Source of the DNA: Nonomuraea sp. NBC_00507
GTDB taxonomy: Bacteria; Actinomycetota; Actinomycetes; Streptosporangiales; Streptosporangiaceae
Reading direction: 5' to 3'
DNA: 64,000 nt
Assembly (NCBI RefSeq): GCF_036013525.1
Contig: NZ_CP107853.1
Span: forward strand, 496,001 to 560,000
Made by a program: the position numbers and the translations under genes. The notes beneath the pieces were generated by a model. That model made no database searches, had not been told where the DNA came from, and saw only the letters and a program-made list of their open reading frames with translations. This document shows positions 51,009 through 60,248 of the stretch, one piece after another (position 1 is the stretch's first letter; the number at the start of each line of letters is the position of its first letter).

Positions 51009-51713
51009 TCACGGAGTACGGAACCCGCGAAAGGTCACGTGTTTCCGTGCCTCGAAGCCGAGCCGCTCGTAGAGGGCGATCGCGCCGGTGTTCGCCTCAG
51101 CGACGTGCAGGAAGGGACGTTCGTTCCGAGCCGCGATGCGCTCGGCGAGCGCACTGACCAGGCGGGCGGCATGGCCTCTTCCACGTGCCTCGGGAGCGGT
51201 GCAGACAGCGCTGATCTCGGTCCATCCCGGAGGCCGTAGCCGTTCGCCGGCCATTGCCACCAAGGTGCCGTTGTCGCGTACGCCGAGATAGGTGCCGAGT
51301 TCGTGGGTGCGGGACCAGAACGGTCCTGGTTGGGTACGCGCAGCGAGCTCGAGCATCTCAGGCACGTCGTCGACGCCCAGTTCGACCACCCCCGCGTCTG
51401 GCTCGGCATCAACGTGACCGGGGTGGCCGCCGGCGGGACCGATCATTTGAAGGCCGTCGAGGGTGAAGATCGGCTCCCAGTCCGCAGGCGGAGTCGCCGG
51501 GCAGCTGAACAGATCGGCGAGCTTGCCGTGACCGAGCAAACGAGCGAGATCGGCCCACTCTGCCGCGTCCGGGTCGGTGGATACCGTGGAGAAGGTGGCG
51601 ACTTCCGGAAGGTAACCGGCCGCCTGGCCGAGCCGGCGGGCCAGATGTGTGTGGTGGCCGCGGAGCGACTCACCGACCGGGTCGTCGAGTGAGACGGCGT
51701 CGCGGTTGACCAT
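51009..51713 (-). CDS. GNAT N-acetyltransferase (FR47-like)
   Basis: The 234-aa protein has an N-terminal ~100-residue region (HLARRLGQAAGYLPEVATFSTV) and a C-terminal FR47-like GNAT domain with the acetyl-CoA loop VCTAPEARGRGHAARLVSALAE and ANTGAIALYERLGFEARKHVTF. Substrate is unknown. It follows the tetR gene by 85 bp on the same strand. Confidence 0.86.
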   Translation of the reverse strand: MVNRDAVSLDDPVGESLRGHHTHLARRLGQAAGYLPEVATFSTVSTDPDAAEWADLARLLGHGKLADLFSCPATPPADWEPIFTLDGLQMIGPAGGHPGHVDAEPDAGVVELGVDDVPEMLELAARTQPGPFWSRTHELGTYLGVRDNGTLVAMAGERLRPPGWTEISAVCTAPEARGRGHAARLVSALAERIAARNERPFLHVAEANTGAIALYERLGFEARKHVTFRGFRTP

Positions 51714-51798
51714 TGTGCTGGGCCTCTCGTGTCGTGCGCGCGTGGGAGTTGGCGGGTGCCGCCACCGCCTTCTGTCGGCAGGAGCTGGGGTTCGGGGG

Positions 51799-52416
51799 TC
51801 AGTTCGGGTCGGTGGCGAGGTCGAGTGCCGGGGTGATGGTGGTGAAAGCCTCATCGACCAGTTCGTCCATGTCCGCGGTGCCGCCGCCATCTGCCCAGCG
51901 ACGCAGCGCGGCATTGAACGCGGTGAGTGCGACACCGGCGGCGAGCGTCGGCCGCAGGTCGGTGTTCGGGGCGAGGCCGGTGCGTTCGGCCAGGATCGTC
52001 GTCATCTCGTCCTGCCAGTGCGACTGCCGTTCCAGGAACCGGGCCAGCAGGGCCGGAGTGCCGAGGATCAGCCTGGCCACGTGCAGTGTCTTGTCCGGAT
52101 GGTCGACCATCATGGCGGTGAACACCGACAGCGCGTGACGCAGTGCCGCCGCGGGTGACTCGTCGGCCGGCCGGGCGCGCAGTTGCGCGCACAACTGTGC
52201 GCCGGCTCCCGCGAGCATGTGGACGATGACGTCTTCCTTGGACTCGAAGTAGCGGGAGAACGTGCGGCGCGACATCCCCACGGCGGCCACGATCTGGTCG
52301 ACCGTCGTCTCGTCGAATCCCTGATAGGCCAGCAACTTGACGGCGGCTTCGGTCAGCTCATCGCGCACGAGCCGGCGTTTGCGCTCGGCCATGTTGGCCG
52401 GGGCGGCCACGTTCAT
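51799..52416 (-). CDS. TetR-family transcriptional regulator
   Basis: The ~205-aa regulator has the HTH DELTEAAVKLLAYQGFDETTVDQIVAAVGMSRRTFSRYFESKEDV-like region in standard order and a helical ligand domain. It is divergent from a decayed SDR gene and the P450, which it may once have controlled together. Start is ATG 52416 or 52425. Confidence 0.88.
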   Translation of the reverse strand: MNVAAPANMAERKRRLVRDELTEAAVKLLAYQGFDETTVDQIVAAVGMSRRTFSRYFESKEDVIVHMLAGAGAQLCAQLRARPADESPAAALRHALSVFTAMMVDHPDKTLHVARLILGTPALLARFLERQSHWQDEMTTILAERTGLAPNTDLRPTLAAGVALTAFNAALRRWADGGGTADMDELVDEAFTTITPALDLATDPN

Positions 52417-52503
52417 ATCCACCACCGAATGCTATCTCGCGCTATTTCTGTCCTACAAGGAACGTGTTGACACATTGTGCCAACAATGGCAGCCTGGGGC
52501 AAC

Positions 52504-52724
52504 ATGGCAGCGAGCAACTGGACCGCGGCCGGCATCCCCGACCCTGACCGGCCGGACGGTCGTCGCCACCGGGGCCAACAGTGGTCTCGGTCTGGCCACC
52601 ACCCGAGAACTCGCCGGGCGCGCACGTCGTGCCGGCGGTGCGCGACGAGGCCAAGGGGCGCAGGGCTGTCGCGACGATCAGCGATGACGACCGGCGTGCC
52701 TCTGCCACCGCCATGTCGGCCTAA
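52504..52724 (+). pseudogene. Decayed short-chain dehydrogenase N-terminus
   Basis: Three frames together read MAASNWTAAGIPD, then LTGRTVVATGANSGLGLATTRELAG (NAD-binding motif), then AHVVPAVRDEAKGRRAVATIS, the start of an SDR related to light-dependent protochlorophyllide reductase-like oxidoreductases. Two frameshifts and loss of the remaining ~200 residues make it non-functional. It lies between the divergent tetR gene and the P450. Confidence 0.75.
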
Positions 52725-52769
52725 CGACAGGGTGGTCTCACACCAATCGGGGGGAAGGGTGGACAGACA

Positions 52770-53969
52770 ATGACGGAAGCGCCGGAGTTGCCGCTGCAGA
52801 TGCGGCGCAACGGGTTCGACCCGGTCGAGGAACTGGCCCGCGCACGCGACGGAGCGGGCGTGATGCAGGTGATGACGCCGTTCGGCGTGCCCGCGTATCT
52901 CGTTCTTCGCTACGAGGATGTTCGCGAGGTTCTGTCGGACTCGACCCGGTTCAGCAATGTCTTCACCGCGGTCGGCATACCCGGCGTGACGCAGATGAGC
53001 GAGGATGACCTGGCCGCGATGCGGGCCGGGAACCTGATCGGGCTCGACCCGCCGGAGCACACGCGGTTGCGCCGGATGCTCACCCCAGAGTTCACGGTGC
53101 GTCGGATGCGCCGGCTGGAGCCACGGATCACCGAGATCGTGGACGCGGCGCTGGACGACATGGAACGAGCCGGCAAGCCGGCCGATCTGGTAGCGAACTT
53201 CGCGCTGCCTGTGCCGTCCCTGGTGATCAGCGAGTTGCTGGGAGTGCCCTACGCCGACCGCGCCGAGTTCCAGGACCGCTCCGCTCGCCTGCTGGACATC
53301 TCCTTGCCGGAAGAGCAGCGGATCGCGGCACGACAGCAGGACCGCGAATACATGGCGAGCCTCGTCGCCCGCGCGCAGGCCGACCCCGGCGAGGACATGC
53401 TGGGCATGCTGGTCCGGGAGCACGGCGACGACCTGAACACCAATGAGCTGATCGGAATCGCCGGCCTCCTGCTGCTGGCCGGACACGAGACGACCTCGAA
53501 CATGCTCGGCCTGGGCACCCTGGCCCTGCTACGGCACCCGGACCAGCTCGCCCTGCTCCGCGACGACCCCGCCCGGGTCGAGCCGGCCGTAGAGGAAATG
53601 CTGCGCTGGCTGTCCATCGTGCAGTCGATGCCGCCGCGCACCACCACCACGGAGGTCGAACTGGCCGGGCACACCATCCCCGCAGGGTCGCTCGTGCTCC
53701 CGTCGCTACCCGCCGCCAACCGCGACAGCGCCTTCATCGACAAACCCGACACCCTCGACATCACCCGGGGAGCTCCCGGCCACCTCGCCTTCGGCCATGG
53801 CGTGCACCACTGCCTCGGGGCACCGCTGGCCCGGATGGAGATGCGCATCGCGTTCCCGGCGCTACTCCAACGCTTCCCCAAGCTCGCGCTGGCGGACCCG
53901 GACGACCAGGTCGAGTTCCGCGTCTTCAGTCTCGTGTTCGGACTGAAGTCGTTGCACGTGACCTGGTGA
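52770..53969 (+). CDS. Cytochrome P450 (CYP105/CYP107-like bacterial class I)
   Basis: The 399-aa P450 has the I-helix LLLLAGHETTSNMLG (oxygen-activating Glu-Thr), ExxR in VEEMLRW, and the haem loop LAFGHGVHHCLGAPLARMEM with the proximal Cys. Length and motifs are standard for soluble actinobacterial P450s that take electrons from ferredoxin; no ferredoxin gene is adjacent. Substrate unknown. GGGAAGGGTGG lies 9-12 bases before the ATG. Confidence 0.93.
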   Translation: MTEAPELPLQMRRNGFDPVEELARARDGAGVMQVMTPFGVPAYLVLRYEDVREVLSDSTRFSNVFTAVGIPGVTQMSEDDLAAMRAGNLIGLDPPEHTRLRRMLTPEFTVRRMRRLEPRITEIVDAALDDMERAGKPADLVANFALPVPSLVISELLGVPYADRAEFQDRSARLLDISLPEEQRIAARQQDREYMASLVARAQADPGEDMLGMLVREHGDDLNTNELIGIAGLLLLAGHETTSNMLGLGTLALLRHPDQLALLRDDPARVEPAVEEMLRWLSIVQSMPPRTTTTEVELAGHTIPAGSLVLPSLPAANRDSAFIDKPDTLDITRGAPGHLAFGHGVHHCLGAPLARMEMRIAFPALLQRFPKLALADPDDQVEFRVFSLVFGLKSLHVTW

Positions 53970-54022
53970 CACGCTCCGCCGGGCTCGACGAGGCGCACGA
54001 AAGCCCGCGGCCAGGCGTCGGC

Positions 54023-54077
54023 GGGTGGGCCGGGGAACCCATGGTGAACAAGCACGTGAAAGTGCCCCGGCCCACCC
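54023..54077. terminator. Bidirectional terminator-like long hairpin
   Basis: GGGTGGGCCGGGG (54023-54035) pairs perfectly with CCCCGGCCCACCC (54065-54077) across a 29-nt loop, between the convergent P450 and GH6 genes. It probably ends transcription from both sides. Confidence 0.6.
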
Positions 54078-54145
54078 CAGAGCGGCGGGTCTGCCGATGC
54101 AGCATGTAATGCTCTGACTCGTCGTTTCTGGACTATGCGGCTTGG

Positions 54146-55525
54146 TCAGATTCCGTCGATCAGTCGTATGGCGAGGTCCGGGCTGAACGTTCCGGCGGGC
54201 ACGTTCGGCGCGATGCCGCAGTTGCCGTCCGAGTCGCCGGGGACCTTGACCCAGAGCAGCATCTCGGCGCCGCCGCCGACCTGCGTCGTGGCGCCGAGCT
54301 TGCGGCCCGGCGGATTGCACCATTCACCGTTGGAGCCGTTGCCATTGCGGCTGGTGTCGATCACGAACTTGGCGGTGCCGCCGAGCGCCGAATTGATCGC
54401 GTTGCCGTACGTGGCCGACTGGCTGGTGGTGTAGTAGTTGGAGACGTTGACGGAGAAGCCGCGCACGTTGGCGACGCCCACGCTCTGCAGCCGGGAGGCC
54501 ATGGTCGCCGGTGCGGTCCAGCCGGCGTTGCCGGCGTCGAGGTAGGCCCAGGTGTTGGCGGCCTTGCTTCGGAACTGCTCGGTGGCGTAGGTCAGCATGC
54601 GGATGCGTTCTTGCCGGGCCGTCTCGCTCATGCAGTCGAAGTCACCAAGCGAGTCGGGCTCGATGACGACGACCGCGGGCCGGTTGCCGATCCCGGAGGC
54701 GAACGCGGAGATCCACGTCTTGTAGGCCGCTTCGGTGCCGGCGCCGCCGCCGGAGTGGCCGCCGCACGCGTCGCGGCCGGGGATGTTGTACGCGACCAGG
54801 ATCGGCAGTTTGTCGGCGCTGTCCGCGGCGCCGACGAAGCTGGAGACGGCGGCGGTGATGTCGCCGCTCCAGTTGCCGAACCACCGGGCCATCGGCTTGG
54901 AGGCGATCGAGGACTGGATCCGGGCAGCCCGGGAATCGCCGGAGTTGTTCCTCACCCAGACCGCGGGGTTGGAGTTGGGGTCGACGTAGAAGCCGCTCGT
55001 CATGGAGATCGGCCCGGTCGCCGTATCGGTGAGGGAGACGTTGTCGAGGTAGACGGTGTGGGCGACGTTCTTACCGAGCTGGAACGACACCTGTCCGGCC
55101 GCCGTGCTCAGGCTGGAGGTGAAGGGGAAGCTGAAGCGCTTGCTCGTCGTGGTGAGCGCGATCGTCTTCGTGAGGGTGTTGGTGTACGGGCTGTTGGCCA
55201 GTTGCACGGTGGTGACCGCCGTGACCGAGGTGGAGGCGGAGGCGTCGAAGGACAGCGTGTAGGTCTTGCCGCTGGTCAGGGCGATGTTGTTCTGGGCCAC
55301 CATGGCGTCCCACGGATTGGCCGTGCCACCGGCCACGTTGACGCGCAGCCGCCCGGTGTCCACCGCCATGGAGGTGTTGGACGAGTTCCACCATGGCGCG
55401 GTGCCGGTGGTGAAGGTGCCGTTGACCACCAGCTCGGTCGCGGCGGCGGCGGGTGTGGCGACGGTCACCGACAGCGCGGTCACCGTTGCGGCGGTGATCG
55501 CTGCCAAGCGGGTTAAGACTCGCAT
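54146..55525 (-). CDS. Secreted GH6 cellulase with N-terminal CBM4-like domain
   Basis: The 459-aa protein has a signal peptide (ITAATVTALSVTVATPAAAA), a CBM4/9-type beta-sandwich (LVVNGTFTTGTAPWW ... TVYLDNVSL, ~residues 30-165) and a GH6 domain: AYNIPGRDACGGHSGGG, VVVIEPDSLGDF with the catalytic-acid Asp, YLDAGNAGW, DTSRNGNGSNGEWCNPPGR and LLWVKVPGDSDGNCG. GH6 enzymes cut beta-1,4-glucan with inversion; endoglucanase is likely. It follows the GH9 gene by 29 bp, so both are in one operon under the CebR box. Confidence 0.93.
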   Translation of the reverse strand: MRVLTRLAAITAATVTALSVTVATPAAAATELVVNGTFTTGTAPWWNSSNTSMAVDTGRLRVNVAGGTANPWDAMVAQNNIALTSGKTYTLSFDASASTSVTAVTTVQLANSPYTNTLTKTIALTTTSKRFSFPFTSSLSTAAGQVSFQLGKNVAHTVYLDNVSLTDTATGPISMTSGFYVDPNSNPAVWVRNNSGDSRAARIQSSIASKPMARWFGNWSGDITAAVSSFVGAADSADKLPILVAYNIPGRDACGGHSGGGAGTEAAYKTWISAFASGIGNRPAVVVIEPDSLGDFDCMSETARQERIRMLTYATEQFRSKAANTWAYLDAGNAGWTAPATMASRLQSVGVANVRGFSVNVSNYYTTSQSATYGNAINSALGGTAKFVIDTSRNGNGSNGEWCNPPGRKLGATTQVGGGAEMLLWVKVPGDSDGNCGIAPNVPAGTFSPDLAIRLIDGI

Positions 55526-55554
55526 GTACTGCTTCCTTTCCTAGGGGATCCCTG

Positions 55555-57744
55555 TCACAGGGAGTCGGCGAAGGCGGCGATCCAGGCAAGGGAGGAGTTC
55601 CAGTTGATCGCCACCTCGTTGGTGGACCAGGAGCCGATGTCGTCGATGTAGCACTTGGCCGGCGTACACCCCGCGAGGTTGCGCTGGGCGACCGGGTCCT
55701 GGAGACCGGAATTGGGACCCCCGGCGAGGGAACCGGGGGCGGGGGTGGGAAGGCTCGGGTCGATCTGGTGGGCCCAGAATCGGTGGTGCTGATTGTGGCT
55801 GGCCCGCTCGCCGTACCCGGTGACGTAGGACTGGTTGAGCGCGTTGCGCCCGAGCAAGTAGTCCATCGACTCCAGGACCGCTTCGCGGTAGCGGCGGTCG
55901 CGGGTGAGGTCGTAGGCCGTCGCCATGATCACTGCGCTGTTGGTGGTGGCGCTGGTCGAGCCCCAGACGTACTTGCCGTCGGTCGGCAGATACGGGTTGG
56001 CGTAACCCTGGGCGTTCATGTCGCGTACGTAGCCGTCGGCGACGGACAGCACTCGCTTGCGCGCGGCGGTGAACGTGGCAGCCGGGAAGCGGCCGGGCAG
56101 CCGGACAACGGTCAGGTCGGCCAGTGCGCCGGTCGACTGCCAGGAGAACCCGTCCGCGGTCAGCTTCGTGGTGACGAAGGGCAGGTAGGAGTGCTTGCCG
56201 GTGGTCGCGTACAGCTCGGCGGCGGCCCAGGAGAACTCGTCGGAGACGTCGGTGTCGTCGTAAGCGCCCCCGCCCTCGCCGCCGGGTGGTGCATAGAGGT
56301 CGGGATGCGCACGGGCCGCCTGCCAAGCGGTCTCGGCGGCCTCAAGGCAACGCCGGGCGAACGCGCGGTCCCATGCCTTCCAGATCCGGGCACACTGGGC
56401 GCCGGCGGCGGCCAGGTTGAGCGTCGCGGCGGTGGAGGGCGGGTGGAGGTAGCGCGGCTGAGCGTCCAGATGGGGGATCGTCGGGTGCCCGGTCCACGCG
56501 GCGTCGTGCATCTTGTGGTGGACCAGGCCGCTGCCGGGCACCTGCATGCGGAGCAGGAACTCCAGCTCCCAGCGGGCCTCGTCGAGCACGTCCGGGACGC
56601 CGTTGCCGGCCTCGGGGATCCGCAGCAGGCCGTCGCGCGTCCCTTCCCGGTCGTCCTGCCTGTGCGAGCGCTCGTAGAGGTCCATGAGCTGCCAGGCGGC
56701 GAGGGCGCCGTTCACGACGTACTTGCCGTGGTCGCCCGCGTCGTACCAGCCTCCGCGCACGTCCAGCGTGTGGTCGCAGGTGCCGGGCAGGCACGGGACG
56801 CGGGTGTCGCCCTGGTTGGGCGCGACGCCGAGGTGCCCGGCCGGCCTGGCGTAGGCGTCGCCGACGTATGCGGCCTCGATCGGGATGCCGCTGCGGTTGT
56901 GGTAGAAGTACGCCAGCGCGTCCCTGCGCAGCCCGTCGTACAGGTCGTCGCCGATGTCGAACGGCAGGCTGACCTGGTCGCCGACCGCGAGCGTGTAACC
57001 GGTGCCCGCCTTGCGGACGGACGAGAAGTCGGCCACGTGGACATGGTCGCCGGACATCGCGTCGGCGCCGTGGACCCGGGTGCGGCCCTGAGCCACGGCG
57101 GCGCCGCTCGTGTCGAGCAGGCGCCAGTCCAGCGGCTCCGTCACGGGGTTGACGATCGTGGCGCGCTTGGGCCCTGAGGTCGCGTAGCCGTGCTGGTTGA
57201 CCCGCACCGGCGAGCCGAGGTCCCGGTCTCCGCCGGGTGGGAGCACGCCGCCGACCAGGGAGATTTCGTCCAGGCAGAGCGTGTACGGCTCCGTGGCGCC
57301 GCCCATCTGGAAGGTCACCTGTCCGTGCGGGTCCGAGACGTTCGACGTCGCGGTGTACTCGAACGTGCGCGGCGTGGTTGTCAGCTCGGGCCGCTGGTCC
57401 AGAGGGGTCGTGTACGGCGGGCCGGCGAGCTGGACGGTGGTGCGGATGGTGACGTCTCTGCTGGCGGAGGCGGTGAAGCGGAGGGTATACGGCTGGCCGT
57501 CCTCCAACGGGACGTCGTTCTGACCGATCATGGAGTCCCACGGGTTCGTGGTCCCCGCGGGGACGTCGGCACACAAGCGGCCCGATTCGACGCGTGACGG
57601 GGTGTTCTGGCTGCTCCACCAAGGGTCTTTGCCGCTGTCGAAGCCGCCGTTCAGGAGACGTTCGTAGGAGTCGGCGTGCGCGGGGGTCGCGAGGCCGGCG
57701 AGGAGGAGGACACAGGCTGCGGACAGCCTGAGTGTGGCGGACAT
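55555..57744 (-). CDS. Secreted GH9 cellulase with CBM4-like and Ig-like N-terminal domains
   Basis: The 729-aa protein has a signal peptide (CVLLLAGLATPAHA), a CBM4-like domain very similar to that of the GH6 enzyme (LLNGGFDSGKDPWW ... YTLCLDEISL), an Ig-like CelD_N domain (VRVNQHGYATSGPKRATIV) and GH9. In GH9, the nucleophile/base region is DVRGGWYDAGDHGKYVV, the middle is HNQHHRFWAHQID and the acid region is DDIGSWSTNEVAINWNSSL. It is likely a processive endoglucanase or cellobiohydrolase. ATG at 57744 with AAAGG upstream, 160 bp from the CebR operator. Confidence 0.94.
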   Translation of the reverse strand: MSATLRLSAACVLLLAGLATPAHADSYERLLNGGFDSGKDPWWSSQNTPSRVESGRLCADVPAGTTNPWDSMIGQNDVPLEDGQPYTLRFTASASRDVTIRTTVQLAGPPYTTPLDQRPELTTTPRTFEYTATSNVSDPHGQVTFQMGGATEPYTLCLDEISLVGGVLPPGGDRDLGSPVRVNQHGYATSGPKRATIVNPVTEPLDWRLLDTSGAAVAQGRTRVHGADAMSGDHVHVADFSSVRKAGTGYTLAVGDQVSLPFDIGDDLYDGLRRDALAYFYHNRSGIPIEAAYVGDAYARPAGHLGVAPNQGDTRVPCLPGTCDHTLDVRGGWYDAGDHGKYVVNGALAAWQLMDLYERSHRQDDREGTRDGLLRIPEAGNGVPDVLDEARWELEFLLRMQVPGSGLVHHKMHDAAWTGHPTIPHLDAQPRYLHPPSTAATLNLAAAGAQCARIWKAWDRAFARRCLEAAETAWQAARAHPDLYAPPGGEGGGAYDDTDVSDEFSWAAAELYATTGKHSYLPFVTTKLTADGFSWQSTGALADLTVVRLPGRFPAATFTAARKRVLSVADGYVRDMNAQGYANPYLPTDGKYVWGSTSATTNSAVIMATAYDLTRDRRYREAVLESMDYLLGRNALNQSYVTGYGERASHNQHHRFWAHQIDPSLPTPAPGSLAGGPNSGLQDPVAQRNLAGCTPAKCYIDDIGSWSTNEVAINWNSSLAWIAAFADSL

Positions 57745-57904
57745 ACCGGGACCTTTCAGGTCGCTGGACAGATCGTCCCCGGCACACCGCGGCGTCGTGC
57801 CGGATCTTCCGCCAGAGCACCGCGCGCTGTCAACTGTTTCGCGGAGATTGATCCTTGTTCTCTTCGCCCCCTTCTCAGCTGTGCGACAATCCCTTAACAT
57901 CGGC

Positions 57905-57918
57905 TGGGAGCGCTCCCA
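57905..57918. promoter_or_regulatory. CebR/CelR operator (perfect 14-bp palindrome)
   Basis: TGGGAGCGCTCCCA is the exact operator known for CebR of Streptomyces and CelR of Thermobifida, which release it on binding cellobiose or cellotriose. It lies between the divergent GH9-GH6 and cebEFG-bgl-cebR operons and can control both. Confidence 0.95.
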
Positions 57919-58005
57919 ATAGTGCACGGAATTTGCACAAGAACACCGGCATCCTCCGCGGCGTCAACGCAGGTAGTCGAGTGTATCAAGCGGCTCCGCC
58001 CCCAC

Positions 58006-58019
58006 TGGAACCGCTCCCG
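58006..58019. promoter_or_regulatory. Degenerate second CebR-like site
   Basis: TGGAACCGCTCCCG matches the 14-bp CebR palindrome at 11 positions and lies 19 bp before the cebE ATG. It could be a weaker auxiliary operator; the spacing from the perfect site is 101 bp. Confidence 0.4.
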
Positions 58020-58037
58020 GAAGCAGGGAGATATGAC

Positions 58038-59321
58038 ATGACGACAAGGCTGGCGCGGCCGCTGCTCGCCGCCACCCTCACCGGCCTGCTCGCGGCGTGC
58101 GGCGCCGGCGCACAGACGCCGGACACCGCGACGCCGGGAAAGATCACCCTGGTGGTCAAGACCTTCAGCGAGTTCGGCTACGAGGAGCTCTACAAGCAGT
58201 ACGAGGCCGCTCATCCTGGAATAACGATCAAGCAGGAGAGCATCGCCCAGCTCGGCGACTACCTGCCCAAGCTGCAGCAGTGGATGGCCTCCGGCAGCGG
58301 AGCCGGAGACGTGGTCGCGCTGGAGGAGGGCATCCTCATCCAGTTCATGGCCAAGCCCGAGCAGTTCGTGAACCTCCTCGACCACGGAGCCGGGTCGCTG
58401 AAGGCCGATTTCCTGGAATGGAAGTGGAAGCAGGCGCTCACGAACGACGGCTCCAAACTCGTCGGGCTCGGCACCGACGTCGGCGCGCAAGGCATGTGCT
58501 ACCGGACAGACCTGTTCGCCAAGGCCGGGCTGCCCACCGATCGCGAGAAGGTCGGCGAGCTCTGGCCGACCTGGGACGCTTACCTTGCCACTGGGCAGAA
58601 GTTCACTCAGGCCAAGACCGGAGCGCACTTCTTCGACTCGGCCGGCGGCATCTATCAGAACATCCTGATGCAGCAGGGCGACCACACCTACTACGACACC
58701 TCCAACAACCTGGTGATCGACACCAATCCCGGGGTGAAGGCGGCCTGGGACCAGGCGGTCAAGATGATCCAGGGTGGGCTGTCGGCGAATCTCGCGCAGT
58801 GGAGCCCGCAGTGGAACGCCGGGTTCAAGAAGGGCACCTTCGCCACCATCCCCTGCCCGTCCTGGATGCTCGGCGTCATTGAAGAGCAGGCGGGGCCGGA
58901 GAACGCCGGCAAGTGGGACGTGGCGCGCGTGCCGGGTGACGGAGCCGTTCGCGGCGGCTCGTTCCTGGCGGTGCCGACGCAGAGCAAGCACCAGAAGGAA
59001 GCGGCCGAGCTGATCAAATTCCTCACCAGCCCGAAGGGGCAGATCGCGGCGTTCAAGGCCAAGAGCAATTTCCCCTCATCGCCGCAGGCCATCGATGACC
59101 CGGCGGTGCAGGGCTTCGTCAATGACTACTTCAACAACGCTCCTGTCGGGAAGATCTTCGGAGCGAGCGCGAAGGCGCTCAAGCCGGTCTACCTGGGGCC
59201 GAACAACAACCCGGTCGGCGACCGGGTCGGCAACGCGCTGATGGCCGTCGAGCAGGGCAAGCTCCAGCCGGATGAGGCGTGGGCCAAGGCTGTCGAGGAC
59301 GCCAAGCGTGCTGCTAAGTAA
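58038..59321 (+). CDS. cebE: Cellobiose/cellotriose-binding lipoprotein CebE-like
   Basis: The 427-aa ABC sugar-binding protein has a lipobox (TGLLAACGAG, Cys ~21) and the family 1 solute-binding pattern (YKQYEAAHPGITIKQESI, DVVALEEGILIQFMAKPEQF, MCYRTDLFAKAGLP). Given the CebR box, cellulases and GH1 enzyme around it, cello-oligosaccharides are the likely ligand. GGGAG lies eight bases before the ATG at 58038. Its 3' end overlaps cebF by 14 bp. Confidence 0.92.
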   Translation: MTTRLARPLLAATLTGLLAACGAGAQTPDTATPGKITLVVKTFSEFGYEELYKQYEAAHPGITIKQESIAQLGDYLPKLQQWMASGSGAGDVVALEEGILIQFMAKPEQFVNLLDHGAGSLKADFLEWKWKQALTNDGSKLVGLGTDVGAQGMCYRTDLFAKAGLPTDREKVGELWPTWDAYLATGQKFTQAKTGAHFFDSAGGIYQNILMQQGDHTYYDTSNNLVIDTNPGVKAAWDQAVKMIQGGLSANLAQWSPQWNAGFKKGTFATIPCPSWMLGVIEEQAGPENAGKWDVARVPGDGAVRGGSFLAVPTQSKHQKEAAELIKFLTSPKGQIAAFKAKSNFPSSPQAIDDPAVQGFVNDYFNNAPVGKIFGASAKALKPVYLGPNNNPVGDRVGNALMAVEQGKLQPDEAWAKAVEDAKRAAK

Positions 59322-60246
59322 CAAGGCGCGATCCGCTACGCACGCGAGGTCGCGGGCGGGGCTGCTGTCCCGCCTCGACCTGGTGGGCTCGCCGTACCTT
59401 TTCGTGGCGCCGTTCTTCGTGATCTTCGGGGTCTTCGGGCTCTTCCCGTTGCTGTACACCGCGTGGGTCTCGCTGCACGACTGGGACCTGGCAGGGGATG
59501 CGGGGTTCGTCGGGCTGGCGAACTACGCGGATCTGTTCGCCGACCCCGACTTCTGGAACGCGGTCGTCAACACCCTCGGCATGTTCGTGCTGGCCACGGT
59601 GCCGCAGCTGCTCCTGGCACTGGTCGTGGCCAGCCTGCTCAACCAGCGGCTGCGTGCGCTGACGTTCTTCCGGATGGGGGTGCTCGCGCCGATCGTCACC
59701 TCGGTGGCGGCGGTGGGCATCGTGTTCAGCCAGATCTTCGACCGCGACGCCGGCATGGCCAACGGCCTGCTCGCCCTGCTGGGCGTGGACCCGGTGGACT
59801 GGCGGGCGGACAAGTGGTCGTCCTGGCTGGCGATCTCGGTCATGGTCGACTGGCGCTGGACCGGTTACAACGCGCTGATCTTCCTGGCCGCGATGCAGTC
59901 GGTGCCCCGCGACGTGTACGAGGCGGCGGCCATCGACGGCGCCTCCAAGATCAGGCAGTTCTGGGGCATCACGGTTCCACTGATCCGGCCGGCGATCCTG
60001 TTCACGGTGATCATCTCGACCATCGGCGGCATGCAGCTGTTCACCGAGCCACTCATCTTCGGCCAGGGCGGCTACGCCATCTCCGGCGGCAGTCTGCGGC
60101 AGTTCCAGACCGTGGCCATGTACATGTTCGAGAAGGCCTTCAGGGACTTCGACTACGGCTATGGCTCGGCGGTCGCCTGGATGATCTTCCTGCTCATCGT
60201 GGTCTTCGCTCTGGTCAACTTCCTGGTCACGCGGAGAGCGAGATAG
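59308..60246 (+). CDS. cebF: Cello-oligosaccharide ABC permease CebF-like
   Basis: The 312-aa permease has six membrane helices (start [28 protein letters not shown]) and the MalF-type EAA loop [26 protein letters not shown] that contacts the ATPase. It pairs with CebG. No ATPase gene is in this operon; Ceb systems usually share the MsiK ATPase encoded elsewhere. GTG at 59308 lies within the end of cebE. Confidence 0.93.
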   Translation: MLLSNKARSATHARSRAGLLSRLDLVGSPYLFVAPFFVIFGVFGLFPLLYTAWVSLHDWDLAGDAGFVGLANYADLFADPDFWNAVVNTLGMFVLATVPQLLLALVVASLLNQRLRALTFFRMGVLAPIVTSVAAVGIVFSQIFDRDAGMANGLLALLGVDPVDWRADKWSSWLAISVMVDWRWTGYNALIFLAAMQSVPRDVYEAAAIDGASKIRQFWGITVPLIRPAILFTVIISTIGGMQLFTEPLIFGQGGYAISGGSLRQFQTVAMYMFEKAFRDFDYGYGSAVAWMIFLLIVVFALVNFLVTRRAR

Positions 60247-60248
60247 CC

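Noticed and set aside
52770..53969. P450 as part of a secondary-metabolite gene cluster
   Set aside because: No polyketide, peptide-synthetase, terpene or ferredoxin gene is nearby. The surroundings are a regulator, a pseudogene and cellulases.
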